A stretch of DNA of 64,000 nt from an uncultured Prolixibacteraceae bacterium (GCA_937915865.1 CALGIG010000099.1:1-64000), one strand, 5' to 3'; counted from the first letter of the stretch, positions 52,201 to 61,947 are shown. The notes: generated by a model from the sequence alone, not told the origin. Made by a program: numbers and translations.

Positions 52201-53283
52201 ATGAGTAGGTTGTTATCAATTCGCGTCAAATGGATAAAGATATTGCTTCACTCCATAATCTGGGTAATTGTAATTCTTTTTGAATATTACCTTCATTATT
52301 CGTTTGGAGGCGGTAACGCATTGAGGCTTTATGAGTTATATCTCAATACATTTTCAGGAGCACTTATTTTTTATGTGGGTTACCTTTGGTTGGTTCCAAG
52401 CTATTTTATTAAAAAGAAACAATTGCATTATGCTGCTATTCTTTTCGTTTTTATTGCAGCCACTTATTATTTCAATCACTATATAAAAGAAACCTTTTTA
52501 ACCGATCCAATTGCCGAAGCAAAATTTCATGAAGCAATGAAAATGATTGCCGGAAAAGATATGGGGCCACGAAATCCATATATTTTCGGGTTTTTGAGCC
52601 ACTTTATAACTTGCGTTCTGTTATCGGGTTTCGCAATAGGTTTGGGACTAACCGATACGCTTAAAGAAAATGAGAAGAAGCAAAAAGAGCTGGAGAAAGA
52701 GAAATTAAACTCTGAACTGGCTTTCCTGAAGAACCAGGTTAGTCCTCACTTCTTCTTTAACACGTTAAACAACATTTATTCGCTTATTGGAATTGATGGT
52801 CCTACTGCGCAGGAATCGGTGCTCAAACTGTCGAAACTGATGCGTTATTTGCTTTATGAGTCGGAGCATGGCGAAACACTGATGAGCAAAGAGATTGATT
52901 TTATGAACAACTATATTGCTTTGATGAAATTGCGGTTGAGCCCAAAAGTTGAACTGGTTGTCGATTTTCCAAAGGAATTCACTGACTTTTCAGTTGCACC
53001 ATTACTTTTTATTTCTTTTGTTGAAAATGCGTTTAAACACGGAGTAAGTCTTCGCGAACGTTCCTTTATTCACATAAGTATGAAAATTGAAGACAGGAAT
53101 ATTCGGTTTGTCTGTGAAAACAGCAGAGGAAAAAGCAGCCAGCCAGGTGATGGACAACATTCGGGGATTGGGCTCGAAAATGTGAAGAAAAGGCTTAATT
53201 TGCTTTTTCCAAATCGTCATGAGCTTTCGATCAATGAAAATGAGTCAACGTTCCAGATTGAATTAGTCATACAGAAATCTTAA
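52201..53283 (+). CDS. LytS-type sensor histidine kinase
   Basis: 360 residues. Four hydrophobic segments lie in the first ~165 residues (IILHSIIWVIVILFEYYLHY opening), followed by a coiled linker (KENEKKQKELEKEKLNSELA). The His_kinase domain has FLKNQVSPHFFFNTLNNIYS with the phospho-acceptor, N box FVENAFKHGV, and G box GIGLENVKKRLNLLFP. The partner regulator starts 10 bases downstream. Its position after the macAB operon and a matching direct repeat at 46410 suggest control of that pump. Confidence 0.92.
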   Translation: MSRLLSIRVKWIKILLHSIIWVIVILFEYYLHYSFGGGNALRLYELYLNTFSGALIFYVGYLWLVPSYFIKKKQLHYAAILFVFIAATYYFNHYIKETFLTDPIAEAKFHEAMKMIAGKDMGPRNPYIFGFLSHFITCVLLSGFAIGLGLTDTLKENEKKQKELEKEKLNSELAFLKNQVSPHFFFNTLNNIYSLIGIDGPTAQESVLKLSKLMRYLLYESEHGETLMSKEIDFMNNYIALMKLRLSPKVELVVDFPKEFTDFSVAPLLFISFVENAFKHGVSLRERSFIHISMKIEDRNIRFVCENSRGKSSQPGDGQHSGIGLENVKKRLNLLFPNRHELSINENESTFQIELVIQKS

Positions 53284-53293
53284 AAATGGAGAT

Positions 53294-54010
53294 ATGAAGC
53301 TGAAAACCATTGCTATCGACGATGAACCGCTTGCTTTAAGGTTAGTAAGCGATTATGTAACCAAAACACCTTTCCTTGAACTTGTTGCAGCTTTGGATAA
53401 CCCTTTGGACGCTATCGATTTTTTATCAGCGCAATCGGTCGATTTGGTGTTTGTTGATATACAAATGCCTGATTTAACAGGGATCGAATTTGTACGTAGC
53501 CTTGAAAGTGCACCTAAAATTATTTTCACAACAGCCTACGAGAAATATGCACTGGAAGGGTTTAAACTTAATGCAATTGATTATTTGCTTAAGCCATTTA
53601 GTTATGAAGAGTTTTTAAAAGCGGCACAGAAAGCGCGGAAACAGGCAGAACTGGAGTCTGGTATACCACATTCTATTGAAGCCAATAATCAGTTCTTGTT
53701 CCTTAAGTCGGAGTATAAAATACGTAGGATCAATTTTAATGACATACTTTATATTGAAGGACTGAAAGATTATATTAAAGTTTATACTATAGGTGAAGAT
53801 AAACCAATTTTATCGTTGAATTCGATTAAATCGCTGGAGCAAAAACTTCCTGAAGAAAAATTTATGCGCGTACATCGGTCATTTATTGTAAATCTCGAAC
53901 GCATTGAAGTGATTGAACGTAGCCGTATCGTTTTTGGCAAAACCTATATTCCTGTAAGCGACCAATATAAAGATAAATTTCAGGAATTTTTAGATAAAAA
54001 TTTCTTGTAA
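53294..54010 (+). CDS. LytTR-family response regulator
   Basis: 238 residues: receiver domain (IAIDDEPLALRLV, phospho-Asp in FVDIQMPDLTGIEF, TTAYEKYALEGF, DYLLKPFSYEEFLKA) and a LytTR DNA-binding domain (FLKSEYKIRRINFNDILYIE, KFMRVHRSFIVNLERIE, VFGKTYIPVSDQYK). It is expected to bind 9-12-9 direct repeats. The site at 46410-46439 in front of the tolC-macAB operon is the obvious candidate. The gene ends at a strong bidirectional terminator. Start is ATG at 53294. Confidence 0.94.
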   Translation: MKLKTIAIDDEPLALRLVSDYVTKTPFLELVAALDNPLDAIDFLSAQSVDLVFVDIQMPDLTGIEFVRSLESAPKIIFTTAYEKYALEGFKLNAIDYLLKPFSYEEFLKAAQKARKQAELESGIPHSIEANNQFLFLKSEYKIRRINFNDILYIEGLKDYIKVYTIGEDKPILSLNSIKSLEQKLPEEKFMRVHRSFIVNLERIEVIERSRIVFGKTYIPVSDQYKDKFQEFLDKNFL

Positions 54011-54039
54011 CTATTTTATTCCAGATGTTGTGTCAACAA

Positions 54040-54069
54040 AAAAGAGCGGTCAGAAATGACCGCTCTTTT
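54040..54069. terminator. Bidirectional intrinsic terminator
   Basis: Perfect 13-bp stem (54040-54052 / 54057-54069) with a GAAA tetraloop, A-rich on one side and T-rich on the other, between the convergent genes ending at 54010 and 54090. Confidence 0.92.
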
Positions 54070-54089
54070 CGTAACTGATTATTATCCAA

Positions 54090-55844
54090 TTATTTCACAA
54101 TTTCTTTAAATTTTGCTTCGTTGAAGTATTTTGCAAACTCCATATCAGTGGATGCAGTTTTCTTCAATTCTGGTTTCAATTCTATAGCTTTTTTCAAACT
54201 ATCGTACATCAGGTTTTCTTTTGCTGTACGAGCGCCAACTACAGCTTTAAAATATTCTTTCCAGTAGCAACCTTGCCAGGTGCAGTTTTCAAGTGATTTT
54301 AATGCACCGTTATTGTCGCCGGCCAGAATTTTAGCCAAACCTGTATTTGGAGAATCAGAATCGCCTAAATATTTAACTGCTTTTGCATATTCACCTTTGA
54401 TAATGCTAAGAATACCAAGGTTGTTGTTAACAGCGTCGCCAGCGCCCGAAGCTGCACCAAAATAAGTTTCGGCTTTAGCTAAATTACCAGCTTTCAATTC
54501 GCAAACGCCAAGATTGTTTTTAATGATTGGTTCGTTGTTGTTTAACTTTTCAGCTTTTTCAAACAATTCTTTTGCATCAGCATATTTCTGCTGTTTTACA
54601 AGTACTAAACCAGCATTGTTCGGACCTCTCCAATCGTTCGGGTAAACTTTAATGAACGAATTGTAGATAGCCAATTGTTTGTTCAGGTCTTTTGTTAGAG
54701 TAGCAGCATAAAGCAATTCAGCAGGGTTTAATTTCGATGGATCAGAGTCGGCTAATGCTGCAATTTCTTCGTCGGTTTTCCCAATCAAATCAATGCTTGT
54801 AGTAAATTTAGAACGACGCAACTGTGGCAAAATTTGTTCAGCAACACTTACGAAAGCCCCTGAAAGGTTTTTAATTTCGCGTTCGCGAACTTCAGGATCA
54901 GTGTACATTGAAAGAACACGAAGGATTAATTCTTTATCCTGGATGTTCGATTTGCTCATCAATTCTTTAAACCCATCCCAGTCTTCCGGGGTGAATTTGG
55001 TTTTGAATTCAGCTTCTACTTCAGATTTCTTCAATTCTTTAGTTAAGAACTTGGCAGAAACATTCTGGCGTTTTTCTGCCAGTTTTGTATTGAAATCTAA
55101 AGTACCATCGGGCGAAGCATAAGAAGAAACTTCAATGCTTTTTAATTTTTTGCGAGGGTCTTTAGCTGCTTCTTTGTTATATTCGTTCAGCTTGGCAATT
55201 TCAGCTTTGGTCAATTCTTCTTTACGTAGCTCAGCTTTGTTGATAAGATATTTGATGTCAGCTGTGTATTCATCGGGAACAATGCGCTGGAAAGCATCGA
55301 TGTTTGGATCGTATTTGCCAGTAGTATTTTTTTCTCTTTGAATACCTAAAATTGGAGTTGGGTAGTTTACAACCAATGTTGGAGTTGCAATTACGCCTTT
55401 AGCCAATTGAATAGGAGCAAAGTCAACACTTTTTGCACCTTTCGATGCAGTGATTCTCAGTTCAAGGTCAGATAAACGCATTGCTTCGGCATACGGTATG
55501 GCATCTTTGTAAGCAAAGCTACCTCCGTTTTTGTACGAAATTACTTTGTTGTTAGCGTTAACTTTCTCACCCTGAACAGTTACAGGTTCATAAGCTTTTT
55601 CTCCGCCTTCGTACTTCAAAACTGGTGTAGCAACCAAAGTTGCTTTTTTGGCGAAATACTTAGATGGGAACTTTCCGTCGATAGCAACGTCGACTTTTCC
55701 GGCATGTGTTTCTAAAATTTCCGGAGTTGTTTTAAAATTGATCAAGTTTGCGTTTTTCTTCATTTTCTGCAAACTTGCGCAGCTGGATAGTAAAACAGCT
55801 GCCGTGGTAATAATGGCTAGTGGTCTTAAGTTAATCCTTCTCAT
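54090..55844 (-). CDS. TPR lipoprotein with OmpA-like motif
   Basis: 584 residues from ATG 55844. A longer upstream frame exists, but this start gives a lipoprotein signal (MRRINLRPLAIITTAAVLLSSC). The N-terminal half is beta-rich with repeated statements on conversion of a precursor (about 40-200). A central segment SSYASPDGTLDFNTKLAEKR resembles the OmpA-family peptidoglycan-binding helix. The C-terminal ~200 residues hold TPR units (GLVLVKQQKYADAKELFEKA; NNLGVCELKAGNLAKAETYF). It is probably an outer-membrane anchored periplasmic scaffold. The exact role is unknown. Confidence 0.8.
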   Translation of the reverse strand: MRRINLRPLAIITTAAVLLSSCASLQKMKKNANLINFKTTPEILETHAGKVDVAIDGKFPSKYFAKKATLVATPVLKYEGGEKAYEPVTVQGEKVNANNKVISYKNGGSFAYKDAIPYAEAMRLSDLELRITASKGAKSVDFAPIQLAKGVIATPTLVVNYPTPILGIQREKNTTGKYDPNIDAFQRIVPDEYTADIKYLINKAELRKEELTKAEIAKLNEYNKEAAKDPRKKLKSIEVSSYASPDGTLDFNTKLAEKRQNVSAKFLTKELKKSEVEAEFKTKFTPEDWDGFKELMSKSNIQDKELILRVLSMYTDPEVREREIKNLSGAFVSVAEQILPQLRRSKFTTSIDLIGKTDEEIAALADSDPSKLNPAELLYAATLTKDLNKQLAIYNSFIKVYPNDWRGPNNAGLVLVKQQKYADAKELFEKAEKLNNNEPIIKNNLGVCELKAGNLAKAETYFGAASGAGDAVNNNLGILSIIKGEYAKAVKYLGDSDSPNTGLAKILAGDNNGALKSLENCTWQGCYWKEYFKAVVGARTAKENLMYDSLKKAIELKPELKKTASTDMEFAKYFNEAKFKEIVK

Positions 55845-55932
55845 ACTGAAATTATTAAATTTGAGGTTGTATAATTCTGTTAAAGTCCACAAAATTAACA
55901 ATGTTTGTTGAAAAAAAAATTTAAAAAGTACT

Positions 55933-56583
55933 TTAATCAAGTAAAACTCGGGTTACACCCTTGCTAAACTTTTGGCTAAAAATAGTTTCCGTAATTTTTT
56001 CAAAATCATCGTTTTTTTTTACAAAATCTATACCATTAGTGTCGATTACTAAAATACGTATATCTCTTTGCTGACGGAAATAATTAAAATAGCCCTGTGT
56101 AATCTTTCCCAGATACTCTTTTGTAATGTGGGTTTCATAACTCCTTCCTCGCTTTGCAATGTTTTGTAAAAGTAATTCAGGTTCTTTATGCAGATATACA
56201 TAAAGGTCAGGTTTTGGCAATCTGTCGTATATAATATTGAAAAATTGCCGGTATAAATTATATTCGTCGGTTTGTAGAGTATTTTGTGCAAAAATAAGCG
56301 ACTTCATAAAATAGTAATCAGATACAGTGAAAGAGCTAAAAAGCTCGAAATGGCTAAGTTCTTTGTTTAGCTGATTATAGCGCTCTGCCAGGAAAGCCAT
56401 TTCCAGCGGAAAAGAGTATTGTTGCTGATTTTCGTAAAATTTAGGTAGAAAGGGATTGTCGGCAAACTGCTCCAATACGAGTTTGGCTTGATATTTTTCA
56501 CTAATCATTTGGGCGAGAGTAGTCTTTCCGGCACCTATATTTCCCTCTATTACAAGATAATTCAAATCCATAATCGAATTCAT
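55933..56583 (-). CDS. Deoxynucleoside kinase
   Basis: 216 residues of the dCK/dGK family that phosphorylates deoxynucleosides for salvage. P-loop EGNIGAGKTTLAQ, the specificity segment LEQFADNPFLPKFY, DRLPKPDLYVYL and the LID arginines in KRGRSYETHI are clear. Either ATG 56583 or ATG 56571 may be the start. The first lies directly against the T run of the preceding terminator, so the second is plausible. The gene is downstream of the oligopeptidase on the same strand. Substrate preference (dA/dG or dC) cannot be read from sequence alone. Confidence 0.9.
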   Translation of the reverse strand: MNSIMDLNYLVIEGNIGAGKTTLAQMISEKYQAKLVLEQFADNPFLPKFYENQQQYSFPLEMAFLAERYNQLNKELSHFELFSSFTVSDYYFMKSLIFAQNTLQTDEYNLYRQFFNIIYDRLPKPDLYVYLHKEPELLLQNIAKRGRSYETHITKEYLGKITQGYFNYFRQQRDIRILVIDTNGIDFVKKNDDFEKITETIFSQKFSKGVTRVLLD

Positions 56584-56586
56584 AAA

Positions 56587-56616
56587 AAAATCCCGGATGG
56601 TGTTCCCCGGGATTTT
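56587..56616 (-). terminator. Intrinsic terminator between the oligopeptidase and kinase genes
   Basis: 10-bp perfect stem (56587-56596 / 56607-56616). On the minus strand it is followed by seven T that touch the first ATG of the kinase gene (56583). It can end the prolyl oligopeptidase message. Confidence 0.8.
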
Positions 56617-56708
56617 AAAAGTACAATATTTTCAACGAATCGAAATGATTTTAACTCGTTATTCTGCTTTTAGTGTTGAAATGAAACTTTGTGTTATGTT
56701 ATAATGAA

Positions 56709-58817
56709 TTACATTTTGACACCTAAATGGTAGAAAACAAACGACCATACATCGGTGTATTCTTCAATAACTTTAGCAGTTGGTTTTCCGGCTCCATGAC
56801 CAGCTTTTGAGTCAATACGAACCAAAAGGGGAAGTTTGTTCCCTGCTGCCAATTCCTGTAAGCGGGCCATATATTTAAATGTATGGGCTGGAACGACACG
56901 GTCGTCATGATCGGCTGTTGTGGCCAATATTGCCGGATAAGCTACGCCTTTTTTAATCGTATGGTATGGCGAATAATTGTACAAATATTTAAACATGTCT
57001 TCGCTGTCTTCGCTGGTTCCGTAATCGCCTGCCCAAGCCCATCCAATAGTAAATTTATTGAAGCGCAACATATCCATTACACCAACTTGCGGAAGGGCAA
57101 CTTTAAATAAGTCAGGTCGTTGGTTGGTTACAGCTCCAATTAACAAACCTCCGTTTGAGCCACCCTGAATGGCAAGCTTGTTGGTTGATGTATACTTGTT
57201 GTTTATCAGATACTCAGCGGCTGCAATAAAATCGTCGAATACATTTTGTTTTTTCATTTTAGTTCCGGCTAAGTGCCAATCTTCTCCATATTCGCCACCA
57301 CCACGAAGGTTTGCCAAAGCAAAAATACCTCCTTTTTCAATGAATGCAATTCGTGCTGCTGAGAATGAGGGTGTTAAGCTAATATTGAAACCACCGTATC
57401 CGTAAAGCAAAGTTGGGTTGTCCCCGTTTAGTTCCACACCTTTTTTACAAACAATAAACATTGGAACTTTGGTGCCATCTTTGCTTGTATAGAAAACCTG
57501 GTTAACTTCGAAATCATCCGGGTTAAATTTAACCGCTGGCCTAAAATGAAGCGAGGTTTGATTTGTTGCAAAATCGTATTTGTAAACTTCTCCTGGCGTA
57601 TTAAATGAAGTATAAGAGAAGAATGCCATTGTATCCGTTTTTTTTCCTGAAAATGAGCTAACAGTGCCAATTCCTGGTAAGGTTACTTCACGTTCAAATG
57701 TTCCGTCAATGGCGTAGATTTCAGTTTTGCTATGTGCATCTGTCATGTAATTAATTACAAACTTGTCGTCTATTATTGAGACTGATTCCATGACATCTTT
57801 TTTCTCAGGAATTATATCGACCCAGTTTTTTTCTTCAGGTTGATTGATGTTGATTTTTACAAGCTTATACTTTGGCGCTTTGTAATTTGTACGTACAAAT
57901 ACATCGTCGCCATTGTTATCAACGGGATTGAACTCATACTCGTATTTGTCCATCAGCGTGACAAATTTGCCGCCTTTCTTGTCAAGGTCTTTTATGTCGA
58001 GCGCATTTCCATTAGTCCCAATACTTCGGCCAATTATCATGAACCGTTTATCTTCGGTCAACCCGGCCCCAAACATTTCTTTTGCATTATTTGGGTTGTT
58101 AACAATCAATTGATCAGATGATTGTTCTGTTCCAAGTTTATGGAAATACACTTTTTGAAATTCGTTTGCTTTCGAAAGTTCACTGCCTTTTTCGGGTTTG
58201 TCGTATGCGCTGTAGAAGAATCCATCTTTGTACCAGCTTATTCCTGAAAATTTAACCCATTCGATATGGTCGGACAATAATTCGCCGGTTTCTATGTTTT
58301 TTACGAAAATTTCGTTCCAATCCGATCCTGATTTGGCAATCATGTAAACCAGATATTTCCCGTCATTCGAAATTTCAGTACTTGTTAAGGCAATAGTTCC
58401 GTCAGTTGATAACGTGTTTGGGTCAAGTAATACTTTTGGCTCGGCTGCCAGATCGTTGGTCATATAAAGTACACTCTGGTTTTGTAAACCATCGTTTTTA
58501 AAGAAGAAGTATTTGCCGGCTTCTTTAAATGGTGTTCCGTACTTCGGGTAATCCCATAATTCGGTTAACCGCGCTTTTATTTGCTCCCGGTTAGGAAGTT
58601 TTTCGAGATAACCAAAAGTCAGTTGATTTTGTGTTTTTACCCATTCAGCGGTTTCTGTCGAGTTGTCGTCTTCGAGCCAGCGGTAAGGGTCTTCAACGAC
58701 TGTGCCGAAATAAGTGTCTTTTACATCACCTTTTTTTGTAGGCGGATACTGAATAGGTTTTTCAGAACATGAAATCATAAACGATAATACTAAAAATGAA
58801 AGAAAAGCTTTTCTCAT
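56709..58817 (-). CDS. Prolyl oligopeptidase family lipoprotein (S9A)
   Basis: 702 residues with a lipoprotein signal (MRKAFLSFLVLSFMISCSEK). A seven-bladed propeller (about 75-420) starts at PPTKKGDVKDTYFGTVVEDP, and DPYRWLEDD is diagnostic. The catalytic domain shows YGYGGFNIS, the nucleophile Ser in QGGSNGGLLIG, the Asp in TADHDDRVVP and the His in GHGAGKP. It cleaves peptides after proline in the periplasm or at the cell surface. A candidate promoter lies at 58894-58926, and the terminator at 56587 follows. Confidence 0.94.
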   Translation of the reverse strand: MRKAFLSFLVLSFMISCSEKPIQYPPTKKGDVKDTYFGTVVEDPYRWLEDDNSTETAEWVKTQNQLTFGYLEKLPNREQIKARLTELWDYPKYGTPFKEAGKYFFFKNDGLQNQSVLYMTNDLAAEPKVLLDPNTLSTDGTIALTSTEISNDGKYLVYMIAKSGSDWNEIFVKNIETGELLSDHIEWVKFSGISWYKDGFFYSAYDKPEKGSELSKANEFQKVYFHKLGTEQSSDQLIVNNPNNAKEMFGAGLTEDKRFMIIGRSIGTNGNALDIKDLDKKGGKFVTLMDKYEYEFNPVDNNGDDVFVRTNYKAPKYKLVKININQPEEKNWVDIIPEKKDVMESVSIIDDKFVINYMTDAHSKTEIYAIDGTFEREVTLPGIGTVSSFSGKKTDTMAFFSYTSFNTPGEVYKYDFATNQTSLHFRPAVKFNPDDFEVNQVFYTSKDGTKVPMFIVCKKGVELNGDNPTLLYGYGGFNISLTPSFSAARIAFIEKGGIFALANLRGGGEYGEDWHLAGTKMKKQNVFDDFIAAAEYLINNKYTSTNKLAIQGGSNGGLLIGAVTNQRPDLFKVALPQVGVMDMLRFNKFTIGWAWAGDYGTSEDSEDMFKYLYNYSPYHTIKKGVAYPAILATTADHDDRVVPAHTFKYMARLQELAAGNKLPLLVRIDSKAGHGAGKPTAKVIEEYTDVWSFVFYHLGVKM

Positions 58818-58893
58818 GATAAATATGTGTTTGTAAGTTTCAGCGATACCCGAAAATATAGGAACATAGGTATTTTTTTCCTTTGTTTCATTA

Positions 58894-58926
58894 CAAATTT
58901 ATCTGAAATGCTTGATTAACTACAAA
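58894..58926 (-). promoter_or_regulatory. Candidate promoter of the prolyl oligopeptidase gene
   Basis: Minus-strand TAAATTTG (58894-58901) fits the -7 consensus, and TTTG (58923-58926) lies 21 bases upstream in the -33 position. Confidence 0.4.
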
Positions 58927-58936
58927 TGCAAAATAA

Positions 58937-58962
58937 AAAATGCCCGGCTATGCGGGCATTTT
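58937..58962. terminator. Intrinsic terminator after pnp
   Basis: Perfect 10-bp stem (58937-58946 / 58953-58962) with a 6-nt loop and A/T flanks, 27 bases beyond the pnp stop on the minus strand. Confidence 0.85.
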
Positions 58963-58988
58963 CCTATCTCAGTACAAAAGACTTTCAA

Positions 58989-61286
58989 TTAATTGCGGTC
59001 GCGGTTGTCGCGGTTGTCGCGCCGTTCGCCTCCACGGTTATCACGGTTGTCCCTACGATCGCCACCACCACGGTAGCCTCCACGATCGCCACCACCACGG
59101 TTATCATCACGGCGAGGACGGTCATCGTTGCTCCGTTCTGGCCTTTCAACGTAACCTTCTGGTTTTGGAAGCAATACCCGGCGCGATAGTTTCATTTTTC
59201 CATCCCGGTCCATGTCGAGTAATTTTACTTCCACTTCCTGACCTTCTTTCAATTCTTCTTCCACAGTCTTTAAGCGGTTCCAGCTAATTTCCGAAATGTG
59301 TAGCAATCCTTCTTTGCCTGGAAGTATCTCGATAAAGGCGCCAAAAGTTGTAATTGATTTTACTTTTCCTTTGTAAATTTCTCCTTTTTCAGGAATAGCA
59401 ACAATCATTTTAATGCGTTTTTTCGCTTCTTCCAAACCTTCTTTGTTGATACTTGCAATCTCAACGTAACCCTGATCATCTTTTTCTTCAATAGAGATTG
59501 TGGTTTTGGTTTCTTCCTGAAGTTTCTGTATGTTTTTGCCTCCAGGACCGATAATCGGGCCAATGAATTCTTTCGGAACAACCACCACTTCAACGCGTGG
59601 CACGTTTGGCTTGAAGTCAGGACGCGGTTCTGAAATTACTTTCATGATTTCGCCCATGATGTGTTCGCGGCCTTGTTTTGCCTGGGCTAATGCTTGAGAC
59701 AAAATTTCATACGAAAGTCCACCTACTTTGATGTCCATTTGAGTAGCTGTAATGCCGGTTTCGGTTCCGGTTACCTTAAAGTCCATGTCACCGAGGTGAT
59801 CTTCGTCGCCAAGAATATCGGAAAGTACTGCAAATTTATTGTTGGCTGGGTCGGTAATCAAACCCATTGCTATTCCAGAAACCGGACGTTTCATTTTTAC
59901 GCCAGCGTCGAGCATACACATTGTTCCCGCGCAAACAGTTGCCATCGACGACGAACCGTTCGACTCCAGAATATCAGAAACAACTCTTACAACATAAGGG
60001 AAATCCTGTGGAATCATTCGTTTCAGTGCGCGGAATGCCAGGTTCCCGTGACCAATCTCACGACGTCCAAGTCCGCGGGGAACTTTCGCTTCGCCTGTTG
60101 AAAAAGGTGGAAAGTTATAATGTAACAAAAAGCGTTCGGTGCCCTGGAAAGTAACTCCGTCTATTTTCTTTTCGTCTTGTTTTGTGCCAAGTGTGATTGA
60201 CGAAAGCGACTGCGTTTCGCCACGGGTAAAAATTGCAGAACCATGCGATCCTGGCAAATAACCAACTTCGCCCCAGATTGGACGAATCTGAGTAGTTGAA
60301 CGGCCATCCAAGCGAATACCATCGTCGAGAATCATACGGCGCATGGCTTCTTTCTCAACATCGTGGTAGTATTTTTTTATCAATTTAATGTTGGTAGCCA
60401 GATCGATTTCATCGTTACTGGTGTTTTCTTCTTTGTATTTTTCAATGTATTCGGCAACAATGGTTTCGAAACCTTCAATGCGTTTGTGTTTGTCATCGAT
60501 GCGTTGTGTGCAAAGTGCATAGCATTTGGGATACAGTTCCTCAAATACTTTAGCTTTGATGGTTGCATCGTTAACCTCATGGCAATATGTTCGTTTTGTT
60601 TTGCCAACTTCAGCTGCAATTTCTTCCTGAGCTTTACAATGAGCTTTAATGGCGTCGTGGGCAAATTTGATGGCTTCGAGCATTTCGTCTTCCGAAATTT
60701 CGTCCATTTCACCTTCAACCATCATGATGTTATCATAGGAAGCACCAACCATAATGTCCAGGTCAGCGTTTTTCAGTTGCGAGAAGGTCGGATTGATAAT
60801 AAGTTTTCCGTCAACACGTGCAACGCGAACTTCAGAAATAGGAGTAAGGAAAGGAACATCAGAAACGGCAATTGCTGCAGATGCTGCCAATCCGGCCAGT
60901 GAATCGGCCATTACTTCAGTGTCAGCTGAAATAAGGCTTATCATCATAACTGTTTCGGCATGGTAATCTGCCGGAAAAAGTGGACGCAATGCACGGTCGA
61001 CTAAACGTGCAACTAAAATTTCTTCGTCTGACGGACGTGATTCACGTTTTAGAAAACCGCCAGGGAAACGGCCTGCTGCCGAAAATTTTTCACGATAATC
61101 AACCGATAGCGGCATAAAATCAACATCTTCGCCTGCATCTTTTGCTGAAACCACAGTGGCCAGCAACATGGTATCACCCATTCTGACAACTACCGCACCA
61201 TCGGCTTGTTTGGCAAGCCGGCCTGTTTCGATGGTTATAGTGCGGCCATCTCCAAGATCAATTGTTTTAATAATTGCTTGATTCAT
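58989..61286 (-). CDS. pnp: Polynucleotide phosphorylase
   Basis: PNPase degrades RNA from the 3' end with phosphate and can add tails. It is part of the RNA degradation machinery. Two RNase PH-like domains are seen ([36 protein letters not shown] and ICAIG-like [23 protein letters not shown] text), then a KH domain ([16 protein letters not shown]) and an S1 domain ([20 protein letters not shown]). After about residue 712 a tail of ~50 residues is almost only Arg, Gly, Asp and Asn ([17 protein letters not shown]). The start is ATG at 61286. rpsO lies upstream. Confidence 0.96.
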   Translation of the reverse strand: MNQAIIKTIDLGDGRTITIETGRLAKQADGAVVVRMGDTMLLATVVSAKDAGEDVDFMPLSVDYREKFSAAGRFPGGFLKRESRPSDEEILVARLVDRALRPLFPADYHAETVMMISLISADTEVMADSLAGLAASAAIAVSDVPFLTPISEVRVARVDGKLIINPTFSQLKNADLDIMVGASYDNIMMVEGEMDEISEDEMLEAIKFAHDAIKAHCKAQEEIAAEVGKTKRTYCHEVNDATIKAKVFEELYPKCYALCTQRIDDKHKRIEGFETIVAEYIEKYKEENTSNDEIDLATNIKLIKKYYHDVEKEAMRRMILDDGIRLDGRSTTQIRPIWGEVGYLPGSHGSAIFTRGETQSLSSITLGTKQDEKKIDGVTFQGTERFLLHYNFPPFSTGEAKVPRGLGRREIGHGNLAFRALKRMIPQDFPYVVRVVSDILESNGSSSMATVCAGTMCMLDAGVKMKRPVSGIAMGLITDPANNKFAVLSDILGDEDHLGDMDFKVTGTETGITATQMDIKVGGLSYEILSQALAQAKQGREHIMGEIMKVISEPRPDFKPNVPRVEVVVVPKEFIGPIIGPGGKNIQKLQEETKTTISIEEKDDQGYVEIASINKEGLEEAKKRIKMIVAIPEKGEIYKGKVKSITTFGAFIEILPGKEGLLHISEISWNRLKTVEEELKEGQEVEVKLLDMDRDGKMKLSRRVLLPKPEGYVERPERSNDDRPRRDDNRGGGDRGGYRGGGDRRDNRDNRGGERRDNRDNRDRN

Positions 61287-61350
61287 AACTTTTAATAATA
61301 ATATTTTTCAATTGGTACAAATTAAATGGGTGTGGTGGGGAATTTTATTC

Positions 61351-61368
61351 AGGTAAACAAGTTTACCT
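61351..61368. promoter_or_regulatory. Palindrome in the pnp leader
   Basis: AGGTAAACAAGTTTACCT is an 8-bp perfect inverted repeat with a 2-base centre, 65 bases before the pnp start. It may be an operator or part of a leader stem cut during autoregulation. Confidence 0.4.
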
Positions 61369-61420
61369 AAAGGTGTGTTTAAAAAAATTGTACCTCAAAT
61401 TTTTAAACGCATATAAAAAT

Positions 61421-61452
61421 AAGAAAAGGCAATAAATTTATTGCCTTTTCTT
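61421..61452. terminator. Intrinsic terminator between rpsO and pnp
   Basis: A perfect 32-base palindrome (16-bp arms 61421-61436 / 61437-61452) 6 bases after the rpsO stop with T-rich flank on the minus strand. The palindrome ends in TTTTCTT on either strand. Confidence 0.85.
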
Positions 61453-61458
61453 TTAAAA

Positions 61459-61728
61459 TTATCGACGTAAATTAAGGTCTTTTACAATTGCGCGGTAACG
61501 GGCAATGTCTTTTTTCTTCAGGTAATCGAGTAAACTTCTGCGTTTACCTACCAAGGTAGTTAATGCGCGTTGAGTACTGAAATCTTTTTTGTTTTCTTTC
61601 AAATGCTCGGTTAAGTGATTGATACGAAAAGAGAACAAAGCAATTTGCGCTTCAGGAGAACCTGTGTTTGTTGCCGATTTTCCGTGTTTTTCGAAAATCT
61701 CAACTTTTTTTTCGGCTGATAAATACAT
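61459..61728 (-). CDS. rpsO: 30S ribosomal protein S15
   Basis: 89 residues of the S15 family, which binds the central domain of 16S rRNA. The text GSPEAQIALFSFRINHLTEHL and KRRSLLDYLKKKDIARYRAIV is diagnostic, and the length is canonical. It lies just upstream of pnp as in many bacteria, but a strong terminator separates them here. The leader (about 61729-61808) is long enough for S15 autoregulation, and I cannot assign a specific fold. Start is ATG at 61728. Confidence 0.97.
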   Translation of the reverse strand: MYLSAEKKVEIFEKHGKSATNTGSPEAQIALFSFRINHLTEHLKENKKDFSTQRALTTLVGKRRSLLDYLKKKDIARYRAIVKDLNLRR

Positions 61729-61814
61729 GTAATTTTGTTTTAATTGTTGTACAATATTTAAGCCGCAGCATCGCTATCAATAACAACAGCTTAAAATTAA
61801 TTTTTAAAGTGCCG

Positions 61815-61822
61815 CAAAAGTA
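61815..61822 (-). promoter_or_regulatory. Candidate -7 element of rpsO
   Basis: Minus-strand TACTTTTG fits TAnnTTTG, with ATTG 19 bases upstream (61842-61845) in the -33 position. The leader would be about 80 bases. Confidence 0.45.
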
Positions 61823-61909
61823 AATAAATATATTTGAAATTCAATGTGCTAGATAAATATTTCAGAAGAACCGTTTGTGAAATAATTCGACTCCTTTTTC
61901 TCCTGAAAT

Positions 61910-61947
61910 AGAAAAGCCGCAGATGGCTATAACACTGCGGCCTTTCT
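61910..61947 (-). terminator. Intrinsic terminator of the SusC/SusD operon
   Basis: Stem 61910-61922 / 61935-61947, 13 bp with one mismatch and a 12-nt loop, ending in a T-rich arm on the minus strand, 19 bases beyond the susD stop. Confidence 0.75.

Noticed and set aside
58926..59287. Plus-strand ORFs opposite the pnp tail
   Set aside because: They mirror the repetitive Arg/Gly codons of pnp in other frames and are low-complexity shadows.
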